A stretch of 6,373 nucleotides of DNA, from positions 1-6,373 of the forward strand of contig DILD01000090.1 of NCBI GenBank assembly GCA_002424845.1, given 5' to 3'. Every line of letters begins with the position of its first letter. The stretch's first letter is position 1. Position numbers and translations under genes: made by a program. The notes under the pieces were generated by a model, which did not search any database, had not been told where the DNA came from, and saw only the letters and a program-made list of their open reading frames with translations. Shown here piece by piece: positions 1-5,899 of the stretch. This DNA is from Thiobacillus denitrificans (GTDB taxonomy: Bacteria > Pseudomonadota > Gammaproteobacteria > Burkholderiales > Thiobacillaceae).

Positions 1-422
1 ACGTAGACGGTGTTGGCGCCTTCGGCCGGGGTGAAGCTGCTGGTCCAGTCGGTGCCGTTGGTGCTGTACTCGACCGTGGCACCGGCCTCGACGCCGGTGA
101 TGCTGAGCGCACCGTTGCTGGTGATCAGGTCCGAGCCGCTGCTGCCGGTGTCGCTGGTGAGCGCCACGGACGGAGCCGCGACCTGGGTGTCGAGCGTGAA
201 GCTCAGCGTGCTGCTGCCGGAGACATTGCCTGCGGTGTCGGTCTGACGGACGTAGACGGTGTTGGCGCCTTCGGTCGGGGTGAAGCTGTTGCTCCAGGTG
301 GTGCCGTTAGTACTGTATTCCACGGTAGCGCCGGTTTCGATGCCGGTCACGCTCAGGGCGCCATCGCGGGTGATCAGGTCGCTCGCGCTGCTGCCGGTGT
401 CGCTGGCGAGCGCCACGCTGGG
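1..422 (-). repeat. 249-bp tandem repeats encoding bacterial Ig-like domains
   Basis: The period is exactly 249 bp (83 residues): the bases at position 1 recur at 250 with few mismatches. Unit 1 covers codons 245-327 (174-422) and unit 2 starts at 173 and is cut by the window edge. Each unit begins PSVAL, continues SDTGSS, then GATVEYSTNGT, EGANTVYVRQTDTAGNVSGSSTLSFTLDT. The pattern is typical of beta-sandwich, Ig-like repeats forming the stalk of large surface adhesins. Near identity between units points to recent duplication or gene conversion. More copies presumably follow outside the window. Confidence 0.85.
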
Positions 423-1154
423 CGCGTTCGGCGGCGTAACGTCAGTCGCCGAGGTGGAGCCGGCAATGTCATTTTCTTCATTCGAGAAGGTTGAATATTC
501 AAACTCATAGGGGCTGGTGTCGGTATTCTCAACGAGGCGCAGCAATTGCACGAAGCTGTCTGTTTCGTCATTGATGCCGCCTTGCAGACCGGCTTCGGTG
601 GCATCAAGCAGGTCGTCAATATTCTGGCCTTGCTGCAAAGCCTGGATGATGCGGCCGGCCTCGCCAGCGGGCAGGGCGGCTTCAAGTATGTCGGGACGCG
701 TATTGGGCGAGGTTTCGGCGCCGAATTTGAAGCTTTCGTTGGGCAGAAGATTGAGCGGCAAGCCATCCAGCTGGATCAGCTGCACTTTGCCGTCCGCAAG
801 CGTAATGATGGTTTCGCCTTCGAACAGGACGTCACCCGCCTTGAGGGGGCGGATTTCGCCTGCCGCGTTGCGGGCAAACGCCTGACCTTCGACCGAGATG
901 ACCGTGGCGACGGGCTGAAGCTCGATATTGCCTTCGAAGGTGAAGCTTTCGTTGGCCAGGAGTTCCAGCATCTGGCCGTCCAGCTGGACCAGTTGGACGC
1001 TGCCGTTTTCCAGGGTAAAGACGGTTTCGCCTTCCAGCACGATGTCCCCGACCTTGAGAGGCCTGACCTCGCCAGCCGCGTTGCGGGCGAACACCTGTCC
1101 GTCTACCGCGATAACCGTTGCAGCTGTCTGAAATGTCGAAGAACTCGTAACCAT
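1..1154 (-). CDS. LapA/BrtA-type giant surface adhesin, N-terminal part (3' end beyond window)
   Basis: Open reading frame of 384 codons from the ATG at 1154-1152, running off the window edge without a stop. There is no Sec signal peptide, as expected for a type I secretion substrate whose signal lies at the C-terminus. Residues 12-82 and 83-153 are two copies of a beta-rich module (V-I-x-V-x-G-Q, then R-P-L-K-x-G-D, then E-G-E-T) resembling the retention module of LapA-family adhesins, which lodges in the outer-membrane pore. Residues 155-210 resemble the helical stretch ending in the LapG cleavage motif, here ATEAGL at 185-190, followed by a D-S-F-V segment. From residue 245 on there are 83-residue Ig-like repeats. 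The start is supported by TAAGG 8 bases upstream (1163-1167). It is the last gene of the visible cluster, behind its own exporter genes. The family call is by sequence resemblance from memory; the number of repeats and the C-terminal RTX/secretion signal cannot be seen. Confidence 0.88.
   Translation of the reverse strand, partial: MVTSSSTFQTAATVIAVDGQVFARNAAGEVRPLKVGDIVLEGETVFTLENGSVQLVQLDGQMLELLANESFTFEGNIELQPVATVISVEGQAFARNAAGEIRPLKAGDVLFEGETIITLADGKVQLIQLDGLPLNLLPNESFKFGAETSPNTRPDILEAALPAGEAGRIIQALQQGQNIDDLLDATEAGLQGGINDETDSFVQLLRLVENTDTSPYEFEYSTFSNEENDIAGSTSATDVTPPNAPSVALASDTGSSASDLITRDGALSVTGIETGATVEYSTNGTTWSNSFTPTEGANTVYVRQTDTAGNVSGSSTLSFTLDTQVAAPSVALTSDTGSSGSDLITSNGALSITGVEAGATVEYSTNGTDWTSSFTPAEGANTVY
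588..599 (-). other. Candidate LapG-type cleavage site, non-canonical (TEAG)
   Basis: Codons 186-189 of the adhesin read T-E-A-G. They follow a segment (I-I-Q-A-L-Q-Q-G-Q-N, then DDLLDA) that looks like the helix preceding the T-A-A-G site in LapA proteins, and they are followed by a glycine-containing linker and D-S-F-V-Q-L. The family protease cuts between the two alanines; here the first is glutamate. Position is convincing; whether it is cut is unknown. Confidence 0.5.
696..1121 (-). repeat. Tandem duplication of the retention module (2 x 213 bp, 71 residues)
   Basis: Copy A covers codons 12-82 (909-1121) and copy B codons 83-153 (696-908) of the adhesin, in exact register with no bases between them. 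Both share ATVI.V.GQ, FARNAAGE, RPLK.GD, EGET, then QLDG and NESF. The protein identity is high and the DNA is still alike, including a shared run around the RNAAGE codons. This is an in-frame duplication within a coding gene. Known LapA-family proteins are generally described with one such module, so two copies is notable. Confidence 0.85.
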
Positions 1155-1162
1155 GGCGCTGG

Positions 1163-1167
1163 CCTTA
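1163..1167 (-). promoter_or_regulatory. Ribosome binding site of the adhesin gene
   Basis: TAAGG on the minus strand, 8 bases before the ATG at 1154. It is the clearest Shine-Dalgarno-like match near this start and fixes the start codon choice. Confidence 0.7.
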
Positions 1168-1194
1168 TGATGGATTCACACGCCGGATTTGGCG

Positions 1195-1202
1195 CTTATA
1201 TA
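1195..1202 (-). promoter_or_regulatory. Possible -10 element upstream of the adhesin gene
   Basis: The 99-base gap between the regulator stop and the adhesin start is more AT-rich than its surroundings and holds TATATAAG on the minus strand, giving TATAAG (5 of 6 to the sigma-70 -10 consensus). No acceptable -35 hexamer lies 16-18 bases upstream, so a promoter here would need an activator or another sigma factor. I see no terminator in the gap, so read-through from the upstream genes is also possible. Confidence 0.3.
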
Positions 1203-1253
1203 AATCACTCTACGGCAGCACGCGGGGATTGGGTATTGGACTGAAGTACAGGG

Positions 1254-1904
1254 TCAGGCGGCGGCTTTTTTGGCTGGGCGCGGCGGATCTTCGATGCCGT
1301 TGACCAGGAGCGAGAGCTGCATGCGATCGCGTACGCCGAGTTTCTCGAAAATGGCGCTCAGGTGGGCTTTCACGGTGCGCTCGGTAATCCCCATCAGGCG
1401 GGCGATTTCCTTGTTGGCCGCGCCTTGTGAGACCGCCAGCGCGACTTGGCGTTCACGCTGGCTCAGGATGTCCAGAGCGGGGTGTGCGGTCTTGCCGCCG
1501 CGTGCGGCCAAACCCTGCATTAACCGCCGCATGAGTTGCGGGCCGACCCACAGGCCACCTTTGGCAACGACGCTCGCCACCTGTTTCAGCACGGCGGGCA
1601 GGGCGATGGCACTGCAATAGCCCGATGCCCCGGCGCCCAGCGCAGCCAGCCCTTGTGCGTCCTGCGGAAGATTGGACAGCACGACAACAGGCACATCCTG
1701 CGCCACGGCCTTGACCGCGCTCACCCACGAGGCCGCGGTCTGGTCGTCGCCGGCGACATGCAGCCAGATGACCGATGCCTCAGCCAATGTTGCAGGGTCG
1801 GCGATGCGTTTTTTCTGGCCGCGGATCAGGCGGGCGTTGGGAAACGCTTCCTGCCATTGCGGAAGCGGTTGCACGCGTGCCGTGATGAACAAGGGGTGCT
1901 TCAT
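1254..1904 (-). CDS. LuxR/NarL-type transcription regulator with degenerate receiver domain
   Basis: A 216-residue protein with response-regulator layout. Residues 1-125 resemble a receiver domain fold (alternating hydrophobic strands such as VPVVVLSN at 71-78, then GASGYCSA at 92-99), and residues 147-201 are a LuxR-family helix-turn-helix (LSQRERQVA, then NKEIARLMGITERTVKAHLS, then KLGVRDR). The helix-turn-helix matches the family closely, so DNA binding is expected. The receiver pocket is not intact: the N-terminal acidic pair is missing, the phospho-acceptor aspartate region reads VIWLHV, and the conserved lysine after GY is replaced by CS. It probably acts without phosphorylation. The ATG at 1904 lies 4 bases after the hlyD-type gene stop with no clear Shine-Dalgarno, suggesting translational coupling. 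Its place between exporter and adhesin suggests it regulates this cluster, which is an inference. The tail is Pro/Lys/Ala-rich. Confidence 0.9.
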   Translation of the reverse strand: MKHPLFITARVQPLPQWQEAFPNARLIRGQKKRIADPATLAEASVIWLHVAGDDQTAASWVSAVKAVAQDVPVVVLSNLPQDAQGLAALGAGASGYCSAIALPAVLKQVASVVAKGGLWVGPQLMRRLMQGLAARGGKTAHPALDILSQRERQVALAVSQGAANKEIARLMGITERTVKAHLSAIFEKLGVRDRMQLSLLVNGIEDPPRPAKKAAA

Positions 1905-1908
1905 ACGG

Positions 1909-3324
1909 CTAGCGTTCGGTGAGAGCGTGGGTTTTGGCTCGGGTGACCGGCTTGAGCAAATAGGCGAGGATGCTCTTTCTGCCGGTCATGATGTCCACTT
2001 CCGCCACCATCCCCGGGATGATCGGCATGGACTTGCCCAGCGAGGTTTGCAGGGTTTTGACACGCACCAGATAGAAGGCGTTGCCTTCGTCATCGACGAC
2101 GGTGTCCGCTGCAATATGTTCAATTTCGGCTTCCAGTCCGCCATAGATCGCGAAATCGTAGGCCGTGAAACGTACGGTCGCTTTTTGGCCGGGCCGCAGG
2201 AAGGCGATGTCTTTGGGCAGAATCCTCGCCTCCAGCAGCAGGGCGTCTTCCGTCGGGACGACCTCCAGGATTTCCTGCCCGGGCTGCAATACGCCGCCGA
2301 CCGTCGTGACCAGCAGGCGCTTGATCGTGCCTTTGACCGGCGATCGGATGTTGGTGTGTTCGACGCGGTCGCTCAACGCCGTGCTGCCTTCGGAAAGGCT
2401 GTTCAGCTTGGACACGGTTTCGGCGAGCTCATTGCGCATCTGGTTGCGAAAGACGATTTCCAGTTCCTGGATCTTGCGCGAAGCTTCGTTGATGGCGGAC
2501 TGAATGCGCTGGGCCTGGGCAGCGGCCTGATCGCGTTCGCCCCGGTAGCGGCCGACATCGCGTTCCAGCCTGAGCAGTTCGACATCCGAAACCGCGCCGG
2601 TCGCGGCCAGCGGTTTGGTCATCGCAAGCTCGCGGGACGTGAGGTCGTAGCCTTGCGCGGCCTGCACCTGGCGCGACTGGATTTCAACCAGCTCCTGCCT
2701 GCGCTGCGCCAGTTGCTGGCGGGCAATGCTGAGCTGCGCTTCCAGCTCATTGCGGCGCGCGTTGTACATGCTGCGCTCTTCTTCGACCAGCTTGGGATCT
2801 TCCTTCATGATTTCGGGAGGCAGGACGAACGGCGTGTTTTCAGCCAGGGCGCGCAGCCGTGCCGCTTTGGCCTGCAGTGCCAGGTACTGCACGCGGTTTT
2901 CACGCAAGGAGGAGACAAAGCGCGTTTCATCAATGCGAAATAGCGACTGGCCTGCTTCGACCATCTGGCCTTCGCGTACCAGGATTTCGGACACGATGCC
3001 GCCATCAACCGCCTGGATGACCTGCACCTGACGCGAGGGAATCACCTTGCCGCTGCCCCGCGTGACCTCATCCACGGTGGCGAATGAGGCCCACACCAGA
3101 AAGGCCAGAAGCATGACCCCGATCACGCGCAGCAGGTAACGCGCGCGCAGCGGCTCCTGTTCGAGTCGTGCCCAGTCGGCATCAGCGGCCCAGCCCGCCG
3201 ACTCCTCCGGCTGCGGGGGAATCCATTTCGAAAACAGGCGATCCAGCAGCGGCCGCGTGGGTTTGGTCAGAACCGTGGATCTGTCCATCAGGCGGGCTAT
3301 GGCAGCAAACAGTCTGGATTTCAT
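1909..3324 (-). CDS. lapC: HlyD/LapC-type membrane fusion protein of a type I secretion system
   Basis: A 471-residue periplasmic adaptor joining the inner-membrane ABC transporter to the outer-membrane pore. A cytoplasmic N-terminus of about 62 residues precedes one membrane segment (about 64-82, LLRVIGVMLLAFLVWASF). A lipoyl/barrel half follows (GKVIPSRQVQVIQAVDGGIV, about 92-111, then LVREGQMVEAG), then a long coiled-coil hairpin rich in Gln, Glu, Arg and Ala (about 138-325), the returning strand IRSPVKGTI (326-334), and a beta-barrel region. Residues 435-457 (IIPGMVAEVD, then IMTGRK, then SILAYLL) fit the HlyD-family C-terminal signature position by position. Length is normal for the family. 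The ATG at 3324 overlaps the stop of the upstream ABC gene (ATGA), with GGAAAAG about 8 bases before it as a weak ribosome site, so the two are translationally coupled. The symbol is by analogy with Pseudomonas LapC. Confidence 0.95.
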   Translation of the reverse strand: MKSRLFAAIARLMDRSTVLTKPTRPLLDRLFSKWIPPQPEESAGWAADADWARLEQEPLRARYLLRVIGVMLLAFLVWASFATVDEVTRGSGKVIPSRQVQVIQAVDGGIVSEILVREGQMVEAGQSLFRIDETRFVSSLRENRVQYLALQAKAARLRALAENTPFVLPPEIMKEDPKLVEEERSMYNARRNELEAQLSIARQQLAQRRQELVEIQSRQVQAAQGYDLTSRELAMTKPLAATGAVSDVELLRLERDVGRYRGERDQAAAQAQRIQSAINEASRKIQELEIVFRNQMRNELAETVSKLNSLSEGSTALSDRVEHTNIRSPVKGTIKRLLVTTVGGVLQPGQEILEVVPTEDALLLEARILPKDIAFLRPGQKATVRFTAYDFAIYGGLEAEIEHIAADTVVDDEGNAFYLVRVKTLQTSLGKSMPIIPGMVAEVDIMTGRKSILAYLLKPVTRAKTHALTER

Positions 3325-5510
3325 GATGCTTTTCCGATGCGCCCCTGGCGCAGCGCCTCAACCACCTGGGCCTTGGGTCCGTCTGCCACGATTTTTCCGG
3401 CGTCGATGACGATGATGCGCTCGACGAGATCCAGTAGCGAGGTGCGATGCGTGACCACGAGCAGTGTCTTGCCGGCGGCAAAATCCTGCATCCGCTGCTT
3501 GATGCCTTCCTCGCTGGAGTGGTCCATCGACCCGGTCGGCTCGTCCATCAGCAGGATGGGCGGCTCGTTGATGGCGGCGCGTGCGATGGCTACCGCTTGC
3601 CGCTGCCCCCCGGAAAGCGATTCGCCGCGTTCGCCTACCGTCATGTCGAATCCCTTGGGATGACTGTTGACGAAGTCGAGGATGCCAGCCACTTCGGCGG
3701 CACGCAGGACGGCAGCGTCGTCAGCCATGGGGGCGGCGATGGTCAGGTTGTCGCGCAGGCTGCCATAGAACAGCGTGACATCCTGCGGCACATAGCCGAT
3801 GTTGCGTCGCAGTTCGGCCGGATCGAGCTGGCGCAGATCGATGCCATCGACCAGAACGGCCCCCGCAGTGGGTTGATACAGCCCGAGAATGAGCTTTTCC
3901 AGGGTGGTTTTGCCGGAGCCTACGCGACCGAGGATGCCCACATGTTCGCCGGCGCGGATTTTCAGCGAGACCCCGCGCAGTGCGGCAACGTCTTCGCCGG
4001 GATAGCTGAAGTCGACGTCCTTGAATTCGATGTCGCCGGTGAAATGCTGGCGGGAGACGAAATTCGAATCCGCGGGCCGTTCGACCGGTTGCTGCAGGAT
4101 TCCGTCCAGCGACTGCAGGGCGGTTGCGGCATTGTGATACTGGGTAAGCAGGCCGGCAACCTGGCCGATCGGCGCCATGGTGCGCGATGCCAGCATGGTG
4201 CTGGCGATCAGTCCGCCCAGCGTCAGCTGATTGTCGGCAATCAGATACACGCCAACCACGACAACCATCACATTCACGGTTTGCTGGGCCCACATGGTGC
4301 TGTTGATGGTGGACGACGACAGCAATCGCAGCTGCGCCGCTGTGCGCGACAGAAAAGCCGCGCTCGATTCCCACTTGCGCTGCATCACGCCTTCGGCGCC
4401 CAGTGCCTTGATGGCTTCCAGCCCGACCAGGCTTTCGACCAGGGTGGCGTTGCGCAGTGCGCCGGCACGGTAGGTGGTTTCCGAGAGTTCGTGCATTTTG
4501 TGGTGCACGGTCAGCGCATAGAGCAGCACCAGCAGAATGCCGGCCAGGATGGGCAGGATCAGCGGCCAGGCGATCCAGCCGATCACAATCAGGAAAATCA
4601 GGGCAAAGGGCAGGTCGATAAAGGCGGTGACGGTGGCCGAGGTGATGAAGTCGCGAACCGTTTCGAAGGAACGCAGGTTGGCGGCGAACGAGCCTGCGGA
4701 GAGCGGGCGGTTTTCCAGGCGCAGGCCCAGCACGCGTCCCATGATGTAGGCGGAAAGTTTGATGTCTACCCGGCTGCCGGCCAGGTCGAGGAAATAACCG
4801 CGCATGGTGCGCAGCACCACATCCGCCACCAGTACGAGCATCAAGCCACCCGCCAGCACCCACAGCGTTTCGACCGCCTGGTTGGGCACCACGCGGTCAT
4901 ACACGTTCATGGTGAACAGGGGCAGGGCAACGGCGAACAGATTGATCAGAAAAGCCGCCAGCATTACATCCCGGTACAACCGGCGATTCTCGGCCAGCGT
5001 GCCCCAGAACCAGTGGCGATGCTTGACGCTGCCGACTTCCGGCGTACGGGCGTCGAAGCGGAACTCGGGGCGGGCAAAAATGGCATAGCCGGCATAGCGG
5101 GCAGCCAGTTCGTCGCGCGGCAGGGTGGTTTCGGCCTCCCCCAGGTCGGGGAAGATCAGGCGGGCGGTCTGGCCATTGTCCTGCCAGCCCAGCAACACGC
5201 AGGCTTCATCTTCGTTGAGCAGAAGCACGGCAGGAAACAGGGCCGTATTAAGCGCCTCCAGCGGCTTGCGTACCACGTTGCTGGAAAAGCCCGCACGCTT
5301 GGCGGCCCGGCCGAACAGTGAAGGCGTCAAACGGTTGTTGATCAGCGGCAGGCCGTCGATCGCGCCTTCCCGGGTCAGGGTGGCGCCATGTGCCCGAACC
5401 ACCAGCAGCAAGCATTCGAGCAGGCTATCCGGCCCCTGGTGGCGTGGCGTCACCGGAGGGGCGGACAAAGTTGCGTCGGTTTCGTTTGGTGACACTGGGG
5501 GTTTATCCAC
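3321..5510 (-). CDS. lapB: LapB-type type I secretion permease/ATPase
   Basis: A 729-residue ABC exporter that powers adhesin secretion across the inner membrane. Residues about 25-148 form a C39 peptidase-like domain: Cys33 (SLLECLLLVV) sits near the catalytic cysteine position, but the HFVVL-type histidine motif reads ACVLL (103-107), so it should be a substrate-docking domain without protease activity. Residues about 180-450 hold the membrane domain, with hydrophobic segments near 183-203, 215-234, 293-310, 313-333, 408-425 and 430-450. The ATPase domain is complete: Walker A GRVGSGKTT (528-536), Q-loop Gln576, signature LSGGQ (632-636), Walker B ILLMDE (652-657), H-loop His688. The start is the GTG at 5510: an in-frame TAA lies 12-14 bases upstream, and the first internal Met codon is residue 183, inside the first membrane helix. 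The ribosome site (AAAGA, 6 bases away) is weak. First gene of the secretion cluster; the symbol is by analogy. Confidence 0.95.
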   Translation of the reverse strand: MDKPPVSPNETDATLSAPPVTPRHQGPDSLLECLLLVVRAHGATLTREGAIDGLPLINNRLTPSLFGRAAKRAGFSSNVVRKPLEALNTALFPAVLLLNEDEACVLLGWQDNGQTARLIFPDLGEAETTLPRDELAARYAGYAIFARPEFRFDARTPEVGSVKHRHWFWGTLAENRRLYRDVMLAAFLINLFAVALPLFTMNVYDRVVPNQAVETLWVLAGGLMLVLVADVVLRTMRGYFLDLAGSRVDIKLSAYIMGRVLGLRLENRPLSAGSFAANLRSFETVRDFITSATVTAFIDLPFALIFLIVIGWIAWPLILPILAGILLVLLYALTVHHKMHELSETTYRAGALRNATLVESLVGLEAIKALGAEGVMQRKWESSAAFLSRTAAQLRLLSSSTINSTMWAQQTVNVMVVVVGVYLIADNQLTLGGLIASTMLASRTMAPIGQVAGLLTQYHNAATALQSLDGILQQPVERPADSNFVSRQHFTGDIEFKDVDFSYPGEDVAALRGVSLKIRAGEHVGILGRVGSGKTTLEKLILGLYQPTAGAVLVDGIDLRQLDPAELRRNIGYVPQDVTLFYGSLRDNLTIAAPMADDAAVLRAAEVAGILDFVNSHPKGFDMTVGERGESLSGGQRQAVAIARAAINEPPILLMDEPTGSMDHSSEEGIKQRMQDFAAGKTLLVVTHRTSLLDLVERIIVIDAGKIVADGPKAQVVEALRQGRIGKAS

Positions 5511-5611
5511 AATCTGTCTTTACCAAAATTGGATCACTATCCTCTAAGTCTAGATTCTATAGTGCTTTTGGCGACTTTTTCTGCCGACTCTTCAAGTCGG
5601 TGAGGTTTGTG
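5511..5611 (-). promoter_or_regulatory. AT-rich leader/promoter region of the secretion cluster
   Basis: Gene-free stretch between the tRNA-Arg terminator and the lapB-type GTG, clearly richer in A and T than its neighbours. On the minus strand TAGAAT (5554-5559) is a 5-of-6 match to a -10 box, but no good -35 is spaced for it. Around it lies a dyad with arms CACTAT (5535-5540) and ATAGTG (5559-5564), which could be an operator. A separate hairpin, CCGACT (5584-5589) with AGTCGG (5595-5600), lies upstream; it has no T-run on either strand. I saw no match to a c-di-GMP riboswitch core. Confidence 0.45.
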
Positions 5612-5648
5612 GCGAAAAAGAAAAAGCCCGGCCAATCGGCCGGGCTTT
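5612..5648 (-). terminator. Intrinsic terminator after tRNA-Arg
   Basis: Perfect 11-bp inverted repeat, AAAGCCCGGCC (5623-5633) and GGCCGGGCTTT (5638-5648), with a 4-base loop. On the minus strand it is followed by a run TTTTTCTTTTTC, the classic signature of Rho-independent termination. It starts 9 bases after the tRNA-Arg CCA end, so it ends the lysC/tRNA transcripts and insulates the secretion cluster. The plus-strand side has only TTT then CTC, so termination is mainly in the minus direction. Confidence 0.93.
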
Positions 5649-5657
5649 CTCAGTGTG

Positions 5658-5734
5658 TGGTGCGCCCGAAGAGATTCGAACTCCTGACCCCTTGGTTCGT
5701 AGCCAAGTACTCTATCCAGCTGAGCTACGGGCGC
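5658..5734 (-). tRNA. tRNA-Arg (anticodon ACG)
   Basis: A 77-nt gene with complete cloverleaf. The acceptor GCGCCCG pairs with CGGGCGC, discriminator A, and CCA is encoded (5658-5660). The D-arm GCTC/GAGT, the anticodon stem CTTGG/CCAAG with loop CTACGAA (anticodon at 5698-5700), and the T-arm with TTCGAAT are all visible. The A at the wobble position is normally edited to inosine by TadA, so it reads CGU, CGC and CGA codons. Confidence 0.97.
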
Positions 5735-5748
5735 TTTGAAGGTTGCGC

Positions 5749-5777
5749 ATTATACGCATATTTAGCATCGATGAAAG
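5749..5777 (-). promoter_or_regulatory. Promoter of tRNA-Arg
   Basis: Minus-strand TATAAT at 5749-5754 is a perfect -10 consensus. CTTTCA at 5772-5777 (3 of 6 to the -35 consensus) is spaced 17 bases. The -10 is 14 bases before the tRNA 5' end, leaving a short leader. GCGC directly follows the -10, a GC-rich discriminator as found at stringently controlled stable-RNA promoters. Confidence 0.7.
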
Positions 5778-5802
5778 ATGCCATACAACACCTGATTCGA
5801 TT

Positions 5803-5896
5803 TGGCGGAGACGGAGGGATTCGAACCCTCGATGCAGGTTTAAGCCCGCATGCTCCCTTAGCAGGGGAGTACCTTCAACCTCTCGGCCACGTCTCC
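5803..5896 (-). tRNA. tRNA-Ser (anticodon GCU)
   Basis: A 94-nt class II tRNA. The acceptor GGAGACG pairs with CGTCTCC, discriminator G, encoded CCA (5803-5805). The anticodon stem CTCCC/GGGAG carries the loop CTGCTAA (anticodon at 5860-5862). The long variable arm (ATGCGGG paired with CCTGCAT) and the T-arm GAGGG/CCCTC with TTCGAAT are typical of serine tRNA. It reads AGU and AGC codons. Confidence 0.97.
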
Positions 5897-5899
5897 GAA

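Noticed and set aside
92..107. Protease activity of the C39-like domain of the ABC transporter (rejected as a function; gene is at 3321-5510, domain residues about 25-148, and the positions given here are residue numbers)
   Set aside because: The histidine of the C39 HFVVL motif is replaced (ACVLL, residue 103 being Ala), so the domain should bind rather than cleave substrate.
546..1244. Open frame of 232 codons on the plus strand opposite the adhesin N-terminus
   Set aside because: It is the mirror of the duplicated module, as its own internal repeat shows, and has no ribosome site or family resemblance. The minus frame gives recognisable adhesin domains.
3447..5321. Long open frame of 624 codons on the plus strand opposite the ABC transporter gene
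   Set aside because: Its translation is low-complexity (rich in His, Gln, Gly, Asp) with no recognisable domain, and the opposite strand encodes a complete ABC exporter with all ATPase motifs. Long antisense frames are common in GC-rich genes.
5584..5600. Second terminator upstream of the ABC gene
   Set aside because: The 6-bp stem CCGACT/AGTCGG is not followed by a T-run on either strand; the nearby T-rich stretch is on the wrong side.
5511..5622. c-di-GMP riboswitch in the leader of the secretion cluster
   Set aside because: Attractive because Lap-type adhesion depends on c-di-GMP, but I found no conserved GEMM core such as the ACGCAAAGCC-type segment, and the leader is too short for both stems.
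5650..5740. Genomic island inserted at the 3' end of tRNA-Arg
   Set aside because: The secretion cluster starts just past the tRNA 3' end, but there is no integrase gene and no second copy of the tRNA 3' end in the window, and the terminator adjoining the tRNA looks native.
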